NCBI GenBank assembly: GCA_013698335.1
Contig: JACCVG010000181.1
Coordinates: 1 to 34,181, forward strand
DNA: 34,181 nt
Reading direction: 5' to 3'
Source: Thermoleophilaceae bacterium
GTDB lineage: Bacteria; Actinomycetota; Thermoleophilia; Solirubrobacterales; Thermoleophilaceae
This document shows positions 15,861-22,732 of this stretch, one piece after another. The translations under genes were made by a program, and so were the position numbers. Each line of letters begins with the position of its first letter. The stretch's first letter is position 1. The notes below the pieces were generated by a model. It was given only the letters and a program-made list of their open reading frames with translations. It was not told the DNA's origin and ran no database searches.

Positions 15861-16640
15861 CTAGCTCGAGGTCCCCTCCCCGTTGCCCGACGCCGGATCG
15901 ATGTTAGCGCCCTCGCCCGCAAGCCCCTTGGCGAGCCGCTCGGACTCCTCGGTCGCCCGCCGATCGAGCTCCTCGGCGAGTCGAGTCGCTTCCTCCTCGG
16001 CGGCGCGCTGCTGGGCGGCGGCGAGCCGGGCGGCCTCGCGTTCAGCCGCCTCGCGCTCGGCCTGGGTGACCGCTCGGGCCACCGCTCGCTCGCTCGCCCG
16101 CTCGAGATCCCATTCGAGCTTGCCCGCGAAGTCACGCTCCTCGAGCACGTCCCACTCGCGGATGAAGCGCTCGTAGAGCAGGACGCGGCGGGCACGCAGG
16201 AATGTCGCGAGCGACTCGAGTCCGCGGTAGCGCTCGGAGTGGATCGCAGCGCCCACGGCGGCGGGCTCGAGGTCGGTGGCGTCGTCCGGTGCGGCGGCGC
16301 GGACGAGTTCGGCATCCTCGCGGCGCAGGTCACGCGCGTGGCGCTCGACCATCGGCAGCATCTCGTCGCAGTCGTGGATCTCGCCGAGCAGCTCCTGGAC
16401 GTCGCGCACGATCTTCGCCGCGGCGCGGCTCGCCGGCCCGAACACCGGCTCGTGGAGCTCGAGCACATAGCGCAGCCGCTTGGCGGCGATCCGCATGTCG
16501 TGAAGGCGCCTGACCCGGTTCGGGTCGTGGATCGCTTCCGAGAAAGAGGTCAGCTCGTCGAGCCGCACCAGGACGATCCGGCGCGCGTTCTCCGCCAGCC
16601 AGCCCTCAGGCTCGACACCTTTGACCTTGCGCGCCTTCAT
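15861..16640 (-). CDS. CHAD-domain protein, C-terminal-half type with coiled-coil tail
   Basis: CHAD domains are helical bundles lined with Lys, Arg and His that bind polyphosphate. In this 259-residue protein, residues 1-120 match the second half of a normal CHAD domain (RLHDMRIAAKRLRYVLEL, FGPASRAAAKIVRDVQELLGEIHDCDEM). From about 165 onward there is a long charged coiled coil rich in Ala/Glu/Arg, ending in a low-complexity Gly/Ser tail. Its ATG overlaps the stop of the preceding half-CHAD gene (ATGA), so the two products are made together and could assemble into one full bundle. Position between ppx and ppk1 supports polyphosphate binding or granule association. Confidence 0.88.
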   Translation of the reverse strand: MKARKVKGVEPEGWLAENARRIVLVRLDELTSFSEAIHDPNRVRRLHDMRIAAKRLRYVLELHEPVFGPASRAAAKIVRDVQELLGEIHDCDEMLPMVERHARDLRREDAELVRAAAPDDATDLEPAAVGAAIHSERYRGLESLATFLRARRVLLYERFIREWDVLEERDFAGKLEWDLERASERAVARAVTQAEREAAEREAARLAAAQQRAAEEEATRLAEELDRRATEESERLAKGLAGEGANIDPASGNGEGTSS

Positions 16641-17131
16641 TCCGCCGGCCGCCTCGATCCGCGCGCCATCTCCGAGAGGTCTCGCAACCGCGCCTGGAGC
16701 TCGTTGCGCTCGATCTCGGTGAGCCGCGCGGCGATCAACTCGTTGGCCGCGCTCTGACGCTTGGCGAGGGCCTCGATCAGGTGCTCGACGCCCGGCCGGT
16801 CGGCGGTGTGGAAACCGCTCTCGATCTCGCCCAGCGTCTTGATTGCGACGTCGAGGTCGCGGCGCACTCCGAGATCGCCGGCGAGCGCCTTGACCTCGGC
16901 GAGCGCGGCGGCGTGCGCCTTGCGCGGGAACGCCGGCGCGTAGACCTCGAGCGCGGCGCGCAGTCGGCGGGTCGCCACGCGCATCGCGTGCAGCCCTTCG
17001 ATGTCGCCCGTGTCGAGCACGCGATCGGCGAACTCGAAGACCTCCTCGGCGCGCGTCGCGACGGCGCTCGCGGCGGCCTCGCCGAACCGCGCCTCGGGCA
17101 CGATGCCCGTGATCTCCCGCGCGCGTGCCAT
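16637..17131 (-). CDS. CHAD-domain protein, N-terminal-half type
   Basis: This 164-residue protein matches the first half of a CHAD domain: VATRAEEVFEFADRVLD, the basic motif EGLHAMRVATRRLRAALEVY, then LAGDLGVRRDLDVAI. A complete CHAD domain is roughly 250-300 residues with two such repeats. Here the second repeat is in the next gene, which starts inside this stop codon. Its own ATG overlaps the ppx stop by one base (TGATG). A polyphosphate-binding accessory role is inferred from family and operon. Nothing in its basic motif looks degraded, so the split seems functional rather than decay. Confidence 0.88.
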   Translation of the reverse strand: MARAREITGIVPEARFGEAAASAVATRAEEVFEFADRVLDTGDIEGLHAMRVATRRLRAALEVYAPAFPRKAHAAALAEVKALAGDLGVRRDLDVAIKTLGEIESGFHTADRPGVEHLIEALAKRQSAANELIAARLTEIERNELQARLRDLSEMARGSRRPAE

Positions 17132-18048
17132 CAGTCGGCCGATCCGTGGCGGACGCCGACGCGCTCGGCGACCATCTCGAGGATCACTCCCTCGCGCAGG
17201 CCGCCGTTTCCGATCGTCAGGCTCAGCTCAAGGGCGTCTGAGACGGCCTCGAGGGCGATCATGCCTGCGGGCAGCAGCCGGACGCGGGTCGGGTCGAGCT
17301 CGAACCGCTGGGCGACCGCGGCGATCTCGCTGCCGGCGAGGATCGCGATCCCCCGTTCGAGGGTGTCGTGGTTGAGCTCGGCGCCGACCATCTTGCGCAG
17401 CGAAGTCGCGCTGCCGCCGACGGCCACGCCGCGTTCGAGCGGCTCGTCGCTGGTCTGCGGGAGCTCGAGCCCCTCGAAGACCCCCTCGACGTGCTGGCGA
17501 ACCTTCTTCAGCTCCTTGGCGGACGGCGGATCGGACTTGAGATAGCTCTCGGTCAGGAACCCGGAGCCGACCCTGAAAGTCTCGGCCCAGGTGACGCCGC
17601 CAGCGGTGCCGATCGCGATCTCGGTCGAGCCGCCGCCGACATCGACGACCGCGACCCCGCCGCCGCCGACCGGCGTGCCGAGCGTCTTGGTCGCTCCGAC
17701 AAACGACAGCCGCGCCTCCTCGTCGCCCGACAGCACTCGTACGGGGAACTCGGCCGCCGCCTCGACGGCGGTGACGAACTCGTGGCGGTTGGGCGCCTCG
17801 CGGATCGCCGCGGTGGCGACGATCGCGATCCGCTCTGCGCCGGATTCGACAGCGTGGCGCGCCTGGGTTGCGACGACCTCGGCCGATTCGGCGATCTTGT
17901 CCTTGGGGATCTTCGAATGCTTGTGGAGGCTCTTGCCGATCCGCGTATAGACCCGCTGGGTCATCAGCTCGCGCAGCTGGCCGTCGGCCTCCTCGGAGAC
18001 GAGCAGCCGGATCGTGTTGCTGCCGATGTCGATGCAGGCGAACGCCAC
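17131..18048 (-). CDS. ppx: Exopolyphosphatase / Ppx-GppA phosphatase
   Basis: The enzyme removes terminal phosphates from polyphosphate, or hydrolyses pppGpp. The 305-residue ASKHA-fold protein begins AFACIDIGSNTIRLLV, the first phosphate loop, and has VVDVGGGSTEIAIG as the second. The catalytic glutamate region is ATAAIREAPNR, and GRFF-type C-terminal segments follow (RVRLLPAGMIALEAV). It is the short, catalytic-core version without the C-terminal HD domain. I prefer the GTG at 18048, which has a GGGGG stretch about seven bases upstream; a TTG two codons earlier is the alternative. It is flanked by a SixA-like gene and two CHAD genes. Confidence 0.93.
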   Translation of the reverse strand: MAFACIDIGSNTIRLLVSEEADGQLRELMTQRVYTRIGKSLHKHSKIPKDKIAESAEVVATQARHAVESGAERIAIVATAAIREAPNRHEFVTAVEAAAEFPVRVLSGDEEARLSFVGATKTLGTPVGGGGVAVVDVGGGSTEIAIGTAGGVTWAETFRVGSGFLTESYLKSDPPSAKELKKVRQHVEGVFEGLELPQTSDEPLERGVAVGGSATSLRKMVGAELNHDTLERGIAILAGSEIAAVAQRFELDPTRVRLLPAGMIALEAVSDALELSLTIGNGGLREGVILEMVAERVGVRHGSAD

Positions 18049-18050
18049 GG

Positions 18051-18485
18051 TCAACCCCCGTCGGCCATCGCGCGCAGGTCGGCGGGGCGCAGCAGCCTCA
18101 ACAGGAGCCGCCCGTCGACGACCGCGACGCCCGACTTCTTGAACTCGATCCGGGCACCGGTGAGGTCCTGCACCGCGGCCGAGAAGTCGGGCTCATGGCC
18201 GACCAGCAGCGTGTTGTCGAGGCCCGCCGTGAGCGCCGCCGCATCGAACTCCCCCTGGGCGAGCGACTCCTCGATCGTAGGCTCGACACCGAGGTGGCGG
18301 CAGGCGAGCCGGGCGGTCTCGAGCGCGCGCTCCTTGGGGCTCGTGAAGCAGGCATCGAAGCGCACGTCCAGCTTGGCGAGCGCGCGGCCGGCGTACTCGG
18401 CCTGGCCGCGGCCCTTGGCCGTCAGCTCGCGCTCCGAGTCGGGGATTCCGTCGACCGCCTCGGCGTGGCGCAGGAACCAGATCAT
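18051..18485 (-). CDS. sixA: SixA-like histidine phosphatase
   Basis: This is a small 144-residue member of the phosphoglycerate-mutase/histidine-phosphatase superfamily. The catalytic RHAE motif lies at the N-terminus (MIWFLRHAEAVDG), followed by LTAKGRGQAEYAG, the arginine-containing TSPKERALETA, and the second catalytic histidine in LLVGHEPDFSAAV. SixA proteins remove phosphate from phosphohistidine. As first gene of the ppx-CHAD-CHAD-ppk1 operon, a substrate linked to phosphohistidine or polyphosphate is plausible but unproven. The CTCTAA-type repeat array lies just upstream, between this gene and the divergent PepSY gene. Confidence 0.88.
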   Translation of the reverse strand: MIWFLRHAEAVDGIPDSERELTAKGRGQAEYAGRALAKLDVRFDACFTSPKERALETARLACRHLGVEPTIEESLAQGEFDAAALTAGLDNTLLVGHEPDFSAAVQDLTGARIEFKKSGVAVVDGRLLLRLLRPADLRAMADGG

Positions 18486-18514
18486 CGACGAGACTCTAGA
18501 CAGTCGCTACCGTC

Positions 18515-18532
18515 CTCTAACGGTCGCCTAAT
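18515..18532. promoter_or_regulatory. Two CTCTAA-type units, 11-bp spacing (PepSY / sixA divergent region)
   Basis: CTCTAAC (18515-18521) and GCCTAAT (18526-18532) are in register at 11 bp. Weaker CTA cores lie upstream at 18496 and 18507. A possible -10 (CAATCT, 18544-18549) follows 11 bases later, toward the PepSY gene. This is the direct-repeat geometry used by OmpR/PhoB-family regulators, and such a regulator is encoded 0.5 kb away. Confidence 0.55.
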
Positions 18533-18588
18533 CAGTGGGTCGGCAATCTCTGCGGCGAGAGGTGAGACCCACGACAAAGGAGTTCGAG

Positions 18589-18966
18589 ATGAAGCAGATC
18601 AGGAACGTAGTGCTCGGCGTCGCGGCGCTCGCCGCACTGGCGCTCGGCGGTTCGGTCATCGCCCAGGCCGGCAACGAGTCAACACCCCCGGCGATCTCCC
18701 AGGAGTCGCCGGCCGCCGACAAGGCCGAAGACGAGGCCGAAGGCCCCGACAAGGCGATCACGGGCTCGGCCCTCGACCAGGCGAGCGCCGCTGCGCTCGA
18801 CTACCTCGGTGGCGGCAAGGTCAGCGGTACCGAGGTCGGCGACGAGGAGAGCAAGTACGAGGTCGAGGTCACCAACGCTGACGGTAGCCAGACCGACGTG
18901 CAGCTCGACGCCGACTTCAACGTCGTCGGCGACGAGACCGACGGCGCCGGCGAAGACGACGAGTAG
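18589..18966 (+). CDS. Secreted PepSY-domain protein
   Basis: The 125-residue protein has an N-terminal signal peptide (MKQIRNVVLGVAALAALAL, cleavage near AQAG) and a Glu/Asp-rich linker. One PepSY domain follows (ITGSALDQASAAALDYLGGG, then KYEVEVTNADGSQTDVQLD and NVVGDE). PepSY domains are small extracytoplasmic modules, often next to two-component systems and metalloproteases, and are thought to be inhibitory or sensory. The ATG at 18589 is supported by AAAGGAG six bases upstream; an in-frame upstream extension lacks a signal peptide. A strong hairpin follows the gene, and the OmpR-type regulator starts 101 bases downstream. Very acidic composition suggests divalent-cation binding (inference). 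Confidence 0.88.
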   Translation: MKQIRNVVLGVAALAALALGGSVIAQAGNESTPPAISQESPAADKAEDEAEGPDKAITGSALDQASAAALDYLGGGKVSGTEVGDEESKYEVEVTNADGSQTDVQLDADFNVVGDETDGAGEDDE

Positions 18967-18995
18967 TCCCCCTGGACGGACGTGAATGGAGGTAC

Positions 18996-19022
18996 GGAGC
19001 CCGGCCCTGACGGCCGGGCTCC
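18996..19022 (+). terminator. Perfect 11-bp hairpin after the PepSY gene
   Basis: GGAGCCCGGCC (18996-19006) pairs perfectly with GGCCGGGCTCC (19012-19022) around a five-base loop. It lies 30 bases past the PepSY stop and just before the regulator promoter. A weak pyrimidine stretch follows rather than a true T-run. Confidence 0.7.
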
Positions 19023-19027
19023 TCGCC

Positions 19028-19056
19028 TTCTAATGATTCTCTAACCGCGCTGCAAC
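19028..19056 (+). promoter_or_regulatory. CTCTAA-type array upstream of the OmpR-type regulator
   Basis: TTCTAAT (19028-19034), CTCTAAC (19039-19045) and the weaker CTGCAAC (19050-19056) are spaced exactly 11 bp apart. CACAAT (19056-19061) is a possible -10 ten bases after the second unit, which would place the transcript start close to the ATG at 19068. Autoregulation by the encoded response regulator is the simplest reading. Confidence 0.55.
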
Positions 19057-19067
19057 ACAATAGGCGG

Positions 19068-19736
19068 ATGCGGGTTCTGGTCGTCGAGGACGACGTCAAG
19101 CTGGCGAGCATGATTCGCCGCGGGCTGCGCGGCGACGGGATCGCCGCGGATGTCGCGATCAAAGGCGAGGACGCCCTCTGGATGGCGGGCTCGACGGACT
19201 ACGACGCAATCGTGCTCGACGTGATGCTGCCGGGCATCGACGGCTTCGAAACCTGCCGGCAGTTGCGCACCGACGGGGTTTGGGCGCCGGTCCTGATGCT
19301 CACCGCGCGAGACGCCGTCGAGGATCGCGTCGCCGGCCTCGACGGCGGGGCCGACGACTATCTGACCAAGCCATTCTCCTTCACCGAGTTGCGAGCGCGC
19401 CTGCGAGCGCTCGTCCGCCGCGGTGGAGGCGAGCGGCCGACGGTCCTCGAAGTCGGCCAGTTGCGGCTGGACCCGGCCGCGAAGCGCGTCTGGCAACACG
19501 ACGCCGAGGTGGCGCTCTCGCCGAAGGAGTTCTCGCTGCTGGAGGTCCTGATGCGCAATCCCGACGAGGCGCTCACGCGCTTCTACCTGCTCGAGCACGC
19601 GTGGGAGTACGAGTACGAGAACCGCTCGAACGTGATCGCCGTCTACGTCAACTACCTGCGCAAGAAGCTGGGGGCCGACTCGATCGAGACGGTTCGAGGG
19701 ATCGGCTACCGCCTCAACTCGGACGCGACCCCTTGA
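19068..19736 (+). CDS. OmpR/PhoB-family response regulator
   Basis: This 222-residue transcription factor has a receiver domain (acidic pair in VVEDD, phosphoacceptor Asp51 in VLDVMLPG, Thr in MLTARD, Lys101 in YLTKPF). A winged-helix effector domain follows (LRLDPAAKRVW, LSPKEFSLLEVLM, NVIAVYVNYLRKKLG, ETVRGIGYRL). Its stop overlaps the kinase TTG start. Receiver residues are all intact, so it should be phospho-regulated by the adjacent kinase. Neighbouring CTCTAA-type 11-bp arrays upstream of this gene, the PepSY gene and the lipoprotein gene are its likely targets (inference). Confidence 0.95.
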   Translation: MRVLVVEDDVKLASMIRRGLRGDGIAADVAIKGEDALWMAGSTDYDAIVLDVMLPGIDGFETCRQLRTDGVWAPVLMLTARDAVEDRVAGLDGGADDYLTKPFSFTELRARLRALVRRGGGERPTVLEVGQLRLDPAAKRVWQHDAEVALSPKEFSLLEVLMRNPDEALTRFYLLEHAWEYEYENRSNVIAVYVNYLRKKLGADSIETVRGIGYRLNSDATP

Positions 19737-21106
19737 GCCGCCTCCCGATCCGGCTGAAGCTGACGCTGGCGTTCGCGCTGGCCGTGATCCTCGTCTTCGC
19801 CGGAACCGGCCTGTTTCTGCATCTGCGCCTCGGCGCCGACCTGGACGAGTCGATCGACGCGGGCTTACGCTCGCGGGCGGCGGACCTCGTTGCCCTGATC
19901 ACCGAGGGGTCGGTCGAACTCGAGAAGACGGCGGTCCCTGGACTCGCCGCCGAGTCGCAGAGCTTCACCCAGGTGCTCGAGTCCGACGGGACGATCAGCG
20001 ACGCGACTCAGGCGATCAAGGACACGCCGCTGCTCAGTGCGGCCCAGGTCGACCGGGCGAACTCGGGACCGATCATCTTCGACCGCGCCAACCCACTCGA
20101 CCCGGCCGAGCCGATCAGGGTTGTCGCCGCGCCCGCGCGCGAGGAGGATCGGACCAGGATCGCCGCCGTCGCCACGTCGCTGGAGCCACGCGAGGAAGCG
20201 CTCGAGGGATTGGCGACGCTGCTGCTGATCGGTGCCCCGGTCGCCGTCCTTCTGATCTCGCTCGCCGGCTACGCGCTGGCGGCGGCCGCCCTGCGCCCGG
20301 TCGACGCGATGCGCGAGCGGGCGGACTCGATCAGCGCGAGCTCGGACGGCGAGCAGCTGCCCGTTCCTCCGGCCGACGATGAGATCAGCCGCCTCGGAAA
20401 GACCCTCAACCAGATGCTCGGGCGCCTCCAGGAGGCGCTCGTGCGCGAGCGGCAGTTCGTCGCAGACGCCAGCCACGAGCTGCGGACGCCGCTCGCGATC
20501 CTCAAAGGCGAGATCGAGCTGGCGCTCGAAGAGCGGCCCTCGCGCGAGGAGCTGCTCGACGCGATGGCATCGGTCGGCGAGGAGACGGACCGGCTCGTGC
20601 GCCTTGCCGAGGACCTGCTCGTCGTCGCCCGGTCCGACGACCGGAGCCTGCCGCTGCGGATAGAGACCTTCGACGCGCCGCGCATGGGTGCGCGGATCCA
20701 GGCGCGGTTCGCCGGCAGATCTCGTGAGAGCAGCCGCGCGATCAAGTTCGATCCCGGCGGCGTGACCTCGATCACCGCCGATCCCCTGCGAATCGAGCAG
20801 GCGCTGGTCAACCTTGTCGACAACGCCCTGCGCTACGGCGAGGGCGATATCCGGCTGAGCTTCGCCGACGCCGGGGATGCGGTCGTGCTCGGGGTCGAGG
20901 ATCGGGGGCCGGGGTTCCCGGCGGCGTTCCTCGAGCGCGCGTTCGAGCGGTTCACGCGCGGCGACGAGGGCCGGACGCGCGGCGGATCGGGCCTCGGGCT
21001 CTCGATCGTGCAGGTGATCGCCGAGGCGCACGGAGGCAGCGCCGAGGCCGCAAACCTGACGCCGGGAGCGCGGGTCTCGATCCGGATTCCTCGGCCGCAG
21101 TCGTAG
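19733..21106 (+). CDS. Sensor histidine kinase (HAMP, HisKA, HATPase)
   Basis: The kinase is 457 residues starting at a TTG that overlaps the regulator stop. Order of parts: first membrane helix (about 10-28), extracytoplasmic domain (about 30-160), second membrane helix (LLIGAPVAVLLISLAGYAL), HAMP, and dimerisation domain with phosphoacceptor His248 in ASHELRTPLA. The ATP-binding domain has the N box NLVDNALRYG, the G1 box DRGPGFP and the G2 box GGSGLGLSIV. The sensory domain has no recognised ligand fold. No ATG is available before the first membrane helix, which supports the TTG. A longer in-frame upstream stretch is antisense-like Arg-rich sequence over the regulator. Confidence 0.94.
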   Translation: MSRLPIRLKLTLAFALAVILVFAGTGLFLHLRLGADLDESIDAGLRSRAADLVALITEGSVELEKTAVPGLAAESQSFTQVLESDGTISDATQAIKDTPLLSAAQVDRANSGPIIFDRANPLDPAEPIRVVAAPAREEDRTRIAAVATSLEPREEALEGLATLLLIGAPVAVLLISLAGYALAAAALRPVDAMRERADSISASSDGEQLPVPPADDEISRLGKTLNQMLGRLQEALVRERQFVADASHELRTPLAILKGEIELALEERPSREELLDAMASVGEETDRLVRLAEDLLVVARSDDRSLPLRIETFDAPRMGARIQARFAGRSRESSRAIKFDPGGVTSITADPLRIEQALVNLVDNALRYGEGDIRLSFADAGDAVVLGVEDRGPGFPAAFLERAFERFTRGDEGRTRGGSGLGLSIVQVIAEAHGGSAEAANLTPGARVSIRIPRPQS

Positions 21107-21124
21107 TCGGCCGCTTCATGAAAC

Positions 21125-21155
21125 GCGGCCCGCGGCGCGTGAACACCCGGGCCGC
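21125..21155 (+). terminator. Hairpin after the histidine kinase gene
   Basis: GCGGCCCG (21125-21132) pairs with CGGGCCGC (21148-21155) around a 15-base loop, 19 bases after the kinase stop. There is no U-tract. It separates the kinase from the lipoprotein promoter. Confidence 0.4.
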
Positions 21156-21225
21156 CGGTCATCGGAAAGGCGATTCCGATGACGTTGGTGACTGTACCGA
21201 CGACCGCTCGACGGACGGCCGTCTG

Positions 21226-21265
21226 CTCTAACGAAGCTCCAAGGCTTCTCTAACTGAACTCCAAT
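21226..21265 (+). promoter_or_regulatory. Four tandem CTCYAA heptamers every 11 bp, upstream of the lipoprotein gene
   Basis: CTCTAAC (21226), CTCCAAG (21237), CTCTAAC (21248) and CTCCAAT (21259) are in exact 11-bp register. TAAGTT (21276-21281), a TANNNT-type -10, begins ten bases after the last unit. An inverted copy, GTTAGAG, lies at 21285-21291. This is the clearest array of the motif and a likely cooperative site for an OmpR-type regulator. Confidence 0.7.
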
Positions 21266-21314
21266 CGCCGCGTCCTAAGTTGCCGTTAGAGGCAAGCAAC
21301 GAGAGGAGCAGGAG

Positions 21315-22103
21315 ATGTTGGAACGAGCAAAGCGAGAGGTACGGATGATCGGCACGGCCCTGGGCGTACTCGGCGCGACGGTGGTCCTCGGAGCATGCGG
21401 GGCTACCGCCCAGTCGACCGCGAGCACCTCGGAGGCCGGCGCTGACGCGGCTCTCCCCCAGGGCAGCGAGCCCTACGAGCTGGATCCGGCCGACTTCACG
21501 ACCGAGATCGACAACGAGTACATGCCGATGGCGGTTGGCAGCAAGTGGCTCTACCACGAGACCGACATCGAGGGAACCCAAGAAGTCATCGAGGTGGAGG
21601 TCCTGGACGAGACGAAGATGATCGCTAACGGCATCGAGGCCCGGGTCGTCCGCGACACGGTCACCGAGGACGGCGAGGTCGTCGAGGACACCCTCGATTG
21701 GTACGCACAGGATACGGCCGGCAACGTCTGGTACCTGGGGGAGGACACCCACGAGTACGTCAACGGCAAGGTCGCCAACAGCAAGGGCGCGTGGGAGGCG
21801 GGCGTTGACGGAGCGCTGGCCGGGGTCGTCATGCCCGCCACGCCGACCGACGGCCAGGTCTACCGGCAGGAGTGGTACGTCGGCGAGGCCGAGGACGAGG
21901 CCGAGGTGCTCGCCACCGACGAGATCGCGGAGGCTCCGTTCGGCTTCTTCGAGGACGTCGTCATGACCAAGGATCTCGTGCCGCTCGAGCCGAAGGTCAA
22001 CGAGTACAAGATGTACGCCCCCGGAGTCGGCCTGGTGGAGGCCGTCCACACCTCCGGCGGCACCGGACTCGAGCAGCTGATCGAGTTCACGCCCGGAAAG
22101 TAG
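21315..22103 (+). CDS. Secreted lipoprotein of unknown function
   Basis: The 262-residue protein has a type II signal peptide with lipobox LGAC (MIGTALGVLGATVVLGAC), so it should be anchored to the outer face of the membrane. The mature part contains FTTEIDNEYMPMAVGSKWLYHE, repeated beta strands, LDWYAQDTAGNVWYLGEDT and YKMYAPGVGLV. This set of phrases I associate with a family of actinobacterial secreted proteins without assigned function. GAGAGGAG six bases upstream supports the ATG at 21315; another ATG at 21345 would leave a shorter signal peptide. It follows the two-component system and has the strongest CTCYAA array in its promoter, so it is probably an output of that system. Confidence 0.85.
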   Translation: MLERAKREVRMIGTALGVLGATVVLGACGATAQSTASTSEAGADAALPQGSEPYELDPADFTTEIDNEYMPMAVGSKWLYHETDIEGTQEVIEVEVLDETKMIANGIEARVVRDTVTEDGEVVEDTLDWYAQDTAGNVWYLGEDTHEYVNGKVANSKGAWEAGVDGALAGVVMPATPTDGQVYRQEWYVGEAEDEAEVLATDEIAEAPFGFFEDVVMTKDLVPLEPKVNEYKMYAPGVGLVEAVHTSGGTGLEQLIEFTPGK

Positions 22104-22111
22104 GCAGCTCG

Positions 22112-22732
22112 CTAGTGGTTCCTGCTCGCGCCCTCGAGGTCGAGCAGGAACCGCTTGCGCTCGACACCTCCGCCGTAGTTGCCGATCGCGCCGCCCGAGC
22201 GCACGACGCGGTGGCAGGGGACGAAGATCGGCAGCGGATTGGTGGCCATGGCCGTCCCGACCGCCCGCGCCGCGCGCGGCTTGCCCACGACGGTGGCGAG
22301 CTCCCCGTAGCTCGCGACCTCGCCGTAGCCGACCTCGGCGGCGAGCCTTTGGAGGACGTGGCGGCGGAAGCCATCGATCAGCGTCCAGTCGAGCGCGACC
22401 TCGAAGCTGCGGCGTCGGCCGGCGAAGAACTCGTCGAGCTCGAAGCGGGCCGCGTCGAGTTTGCGCGGCAGCTCGACGACGCGCGGGGAAACCCGATCGG
22501 CGATCTGCTCGAGCGCGGCGTCGCCGCTGAGGTCGTGGAAGGAGACGCAGACCAGCCCGCGCTCGGTGCTCGCCAGCAGCAGTCCGCCGATCGGCGTGTC
22601 GGCGACGGTGTAGGCGACGTCGACGAGCCCCTCGGCCGCGGCGCGGTCCAGAGCGGCCGCGCTGGCGGCCTCGGCTCCCTCGGCAGGGATTTCGCGGTTC
22701 AGCTCAGTCTCGATTGCGCTATCGGCGCTCAT
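22112..22732 (-). CDS. ogt: Methylated-DNA-protein cysteine methyltransferase
   Basis: This suicide DNA-repair protein transfers the methyl group of O6-methylguanine to its own cysteine. The 206-residue protein ends with the methyltransferase domain: VLQRLAAEVGYGEVASYGELA, ARAVGTAMATNPLPIFVPCHRV with acceptor Cys173, then GAIGNYGGGVERKRFLLDLE. The N-terminal part is the ribonuclease-like domain, preceded by about 40 extra residues. It starts within the last codons of the sigma-factor gene (14-base overlap), so the two are co-translated. Its last codons form one arm of a 12-bp inverted repeat. Confidence 0.93.
   Translation of the reverse strand: MSADSAIETELNREIPAEGAEAASAAALDRAAAEGLVDVAYTVADTPIGGLLLASTERGLVCVSFHDLSGDAALEQIADRVSPRVVELPRKLDAARFELDEFFAGRRRSFEVALDWTLIDGFRRHVLQRLAAEVGYGEVASYGELATVVGKPRAARAVGTAMATNPLPIFVPCHRVVRSGGAIGNYGGGVERKRFLLDLEGASRNH
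22117..22152. terminator. 12-bp perfect inverted repeat between convergent genes
   Basis: GGTTCCTGCTCG (22117-22128) and CGAGCAGGAACC (22141-22152) are exact reverse complements with a 12-base loop. It begins 14 bases after the lipoprotein stop and lies inside the 3' end of ogt. A bidirectional terminator is likely. Confidence 0.6.

Noticed and set aside
19280-19732. In-frame upstream extension of the histidine kinase
   Set aside because: It overlaps the response regulator and reads as Arg-rich filler. The TTG at 19733 overlaps the regulator stop and directly precedes the first membrane helix.
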